Below the pieces are notes generated by a model. The model saw only the letters and a list, made by a program, of their open reading frames with translations, searched no databases and was not told the DNA's origin. Positions 5,660-6,398 of a stretch of 6,398 nt of DNA are shown in pieces. Source of the stretch: JBCDIQ01 sp039024295 (lineage in GTDB: Bacteria; Bacteroidota; Bacteroidia; J057). Both the position numbers and the translations under genes were made by a program. Within the stretch, counting starts at the first letter, position 1. The number at the start of each line of letters is the position of its first letter. The DNA is taken from positions 1 through 6,398 of the forward strand of contig JBCDIQ010000340.1 of assembly GCA_039024295.1 (NCBI GenBank), in the 5' to 3' direction.

Positions 5660-5759
5660 TTTTCCCGCTTTACGGGATTTCGCTTCGCTCAACAGTTTTC
5701 GGTTTACAGTTTTCCCAACTTTGCGGGAATTCACTTCGCTCAACAGTTTTCAGTTAAAG
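5660..5759. repeat. Two imperfect tandem copies of a ~50-base intergenic repeat
   Basis: Copy 1 (5660-5709) and copy 2 (5710-5759) have the same order of blocks: TTTTCCC, a CTTT..CGGG block, then an identical 18-base core CTTCGCTCAACAGTTTTC (5683-5700 and 5734-5751, offset 51), then a GTTTACAG/GTTAAAG end. Copy 2 has one extra base near its start. Copy 1 contains a small hairpin, CCCG-CTTTA-CGGG (5664-5676); in copy 2 the matching stem is weakened. AGTTTTC also recurs at 5694, 5708 and 5745. It fills nearly the whole gap between the oxygenase and the TspO-like gene. I associate similar AACAGTTTTC/GTTTACAG-type debris with dispersed repeats in Cytophagales genomes, but cannot check copy number here. 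A minus-strand open frame through it is a by-product. Confidence 0.8.
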
Positions 5760-5767
5760 AAACGCAT

Positions 5768-6398
5768 ATGTCCCCTCGCATCCTCCAAGTGTTGAATATC
5801 ATTGGCCTGATTGGGGTCATCACGGTTAATTATTTAGCCAATGCCTTGCCCATAGGCGGACGCACCACGGGTGAGTTGTCTGCCTTTTACCCCAATTTGT
5901 TCGTTCCCGCCGGGATCACCTTTGCCATATGGGGCGTTATTTACCTGGCATTGATCGGATTCATTATTTATCAGGCAAAAGGATTATTTGGTAGCAAAAC
6001 GGGTCCAGGTGCTCTCCAGAGAATCGGCATCTGGTTTTTTGTAAGCTGTCTTGGAAATGCTGGTTGGATCATCGCATGGCACAACCTGCAAATCGAGCTA
6101 TCGCTCCTCATCATGCTTGTGATTCTGGGATCACTAATTGTTATCTACAACCGACAGGTAAAGCGAGTCCCTGACTCGACGGCAGACCGTTGGCTAGCCC
6201 AGTTCCCCTTTCAGCTCTACCTGGGGTGGATTTCTGTGGCTACCATTGCCAATGCAACTGCTTTGCTGGTGAGTTATAAGGTTGATTTTGGGATTGAGGT
6301 AAACCAATATTTAGCCGCGGGCCTTGTCCTCATCGCTGCAGGATTTGGAATAGCTTTTCTCAATCGTCAAAAAGACTGGGCATATGCGGCGGTGATCC
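5768..6398 (+). CDS. TspO/MBR-like (tryptophan-rich sensory) membrane protein, 3'-truncated by window edge
   Basis: The frame runs from the ATG at 5768 to the window end without a stop, giving 210 visible residues. About six hydrophobic helices are seen, near 8-27, 49-69, 87-104, 109-127, 145-168 and 180-197. Conserved-looking patches are NYLANALPIGGRTTGELS (21-38), FVPAGITFAIWGVIYL (45-60), GNAGWIIAWH (96-105) and QLYLGWISVATIANAT (149-164). The VPAG-x-TFxIWGxIY and helix tryptophans resemble the longer relatives of TspO often annotated as tryptophan-rich sensory proteins, typically some 240-270 residues, so the missing part should be short. TspO proteins bind porphyrins and other hydrophobic ligands; function in this longer subgroup is not established. 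The start follows the tandem repeat by 8 bases, so its promoter and leader probably lie within or before that repeat. Confidence 0.88.
   Translation, partial: MSPRILQVLNIIGLIGVITVNYLANALPIGGRTTGELSAFYPNLFVPAGITFAIWGVIYLALIGFIIYQAKGLFGSKTGPGALQRIGIWFFVSCLGNAGWIIAWHNLQIELSLLIMLVILGSLIVIYNRQVKRVPDSTADRWLAQFPFQLYLGWISVATIANATALLVSYKVDFGIEVNQYLAAGLVLIAAGFGIAFLNRQKDWAYAAVI

Noticed and set aside
5498..5743. Minus-strand ORF of 81 codons across the end of the oxygenase gene and the repeat
   Set aside because: It is antisense to the conserved oxygenase C-terminus and otherwise a translation of the tandem repeat; a by-product of the repeat.

Overview
The window looks like chromosomal DNA of a Bacteroidota bacterium, most likely a Cytophagales/Cyclobacteriaceae-type organism. 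This is inferred from four things: moderate GC, poor Shine-Dalgarno sites, the types of proteins present (a 7-TM protein next to a NarX-type kinase, a DUF4143 ATPase, a TspO-like protein) and a degenerate intergenic repeat of a kind I associate with that group. No rRNA, tRNA, transposase, CRISPR array or phage gene is visible.

Layout. (1) 2-1102 (+): the 3' part of an AAA ATPase with a C-terminal DUF4143/nuclease-fold region. Its Walker A end lies before the window. (2) 1153-4066 (-): a compact four-gene cluster, transcribed right to left. The order is an unrecognised soluble protein with an internal duplication (3320-4066), a seven-helix membrane protein (2620-3282), a NarX/HPK7-type histidine kinase (1817-2650) and a NarL/LuxR response regulator (1153-1824). 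Gaps and overlaps are 37 nt, then a 31-nt overlap, then an 8-nt overlap, so co-transcription is very likely. (3) 4067-4694: a 628-base stretch with no confident gene. It holds a possible 68-codon minus-strand ORF, a 43-codon plus-strand ORF ending just before a strong intrinsic terminator, and a second perfect inverted repeat. (4) 4695-5651 (+): a complete isopenicillin N synthase-like 2-oxoglutarate/Fe(II) dioxygenase with all ligands. (5) 5660-5759: two imperfect tandem copies of a roughly 50-base repeat. (6) 5768 to the window end (+): a TspO/MBR-like multi-helix membrane protein cut off at the 3' edge.

How the genes may work together. The kinase has one transmembrane helix and almost no extracytoplasmic part, so it has no sensor domain of its own. 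The adjacent seven-helix protein is the obvious candidate for the sensing partner, and the duplicated-domain protein leads the operon as a possible accessory or output. This is inference from gene order. The ATPase, the oxygenase and the TspO-like protein show no clear link to the signalling cluster. The most unusual material is the four-gene signalling cluster with its duplicated-domain leader protein, and the orphan plus-strand terminator with a micro-ORF upstream of the oxygenase.
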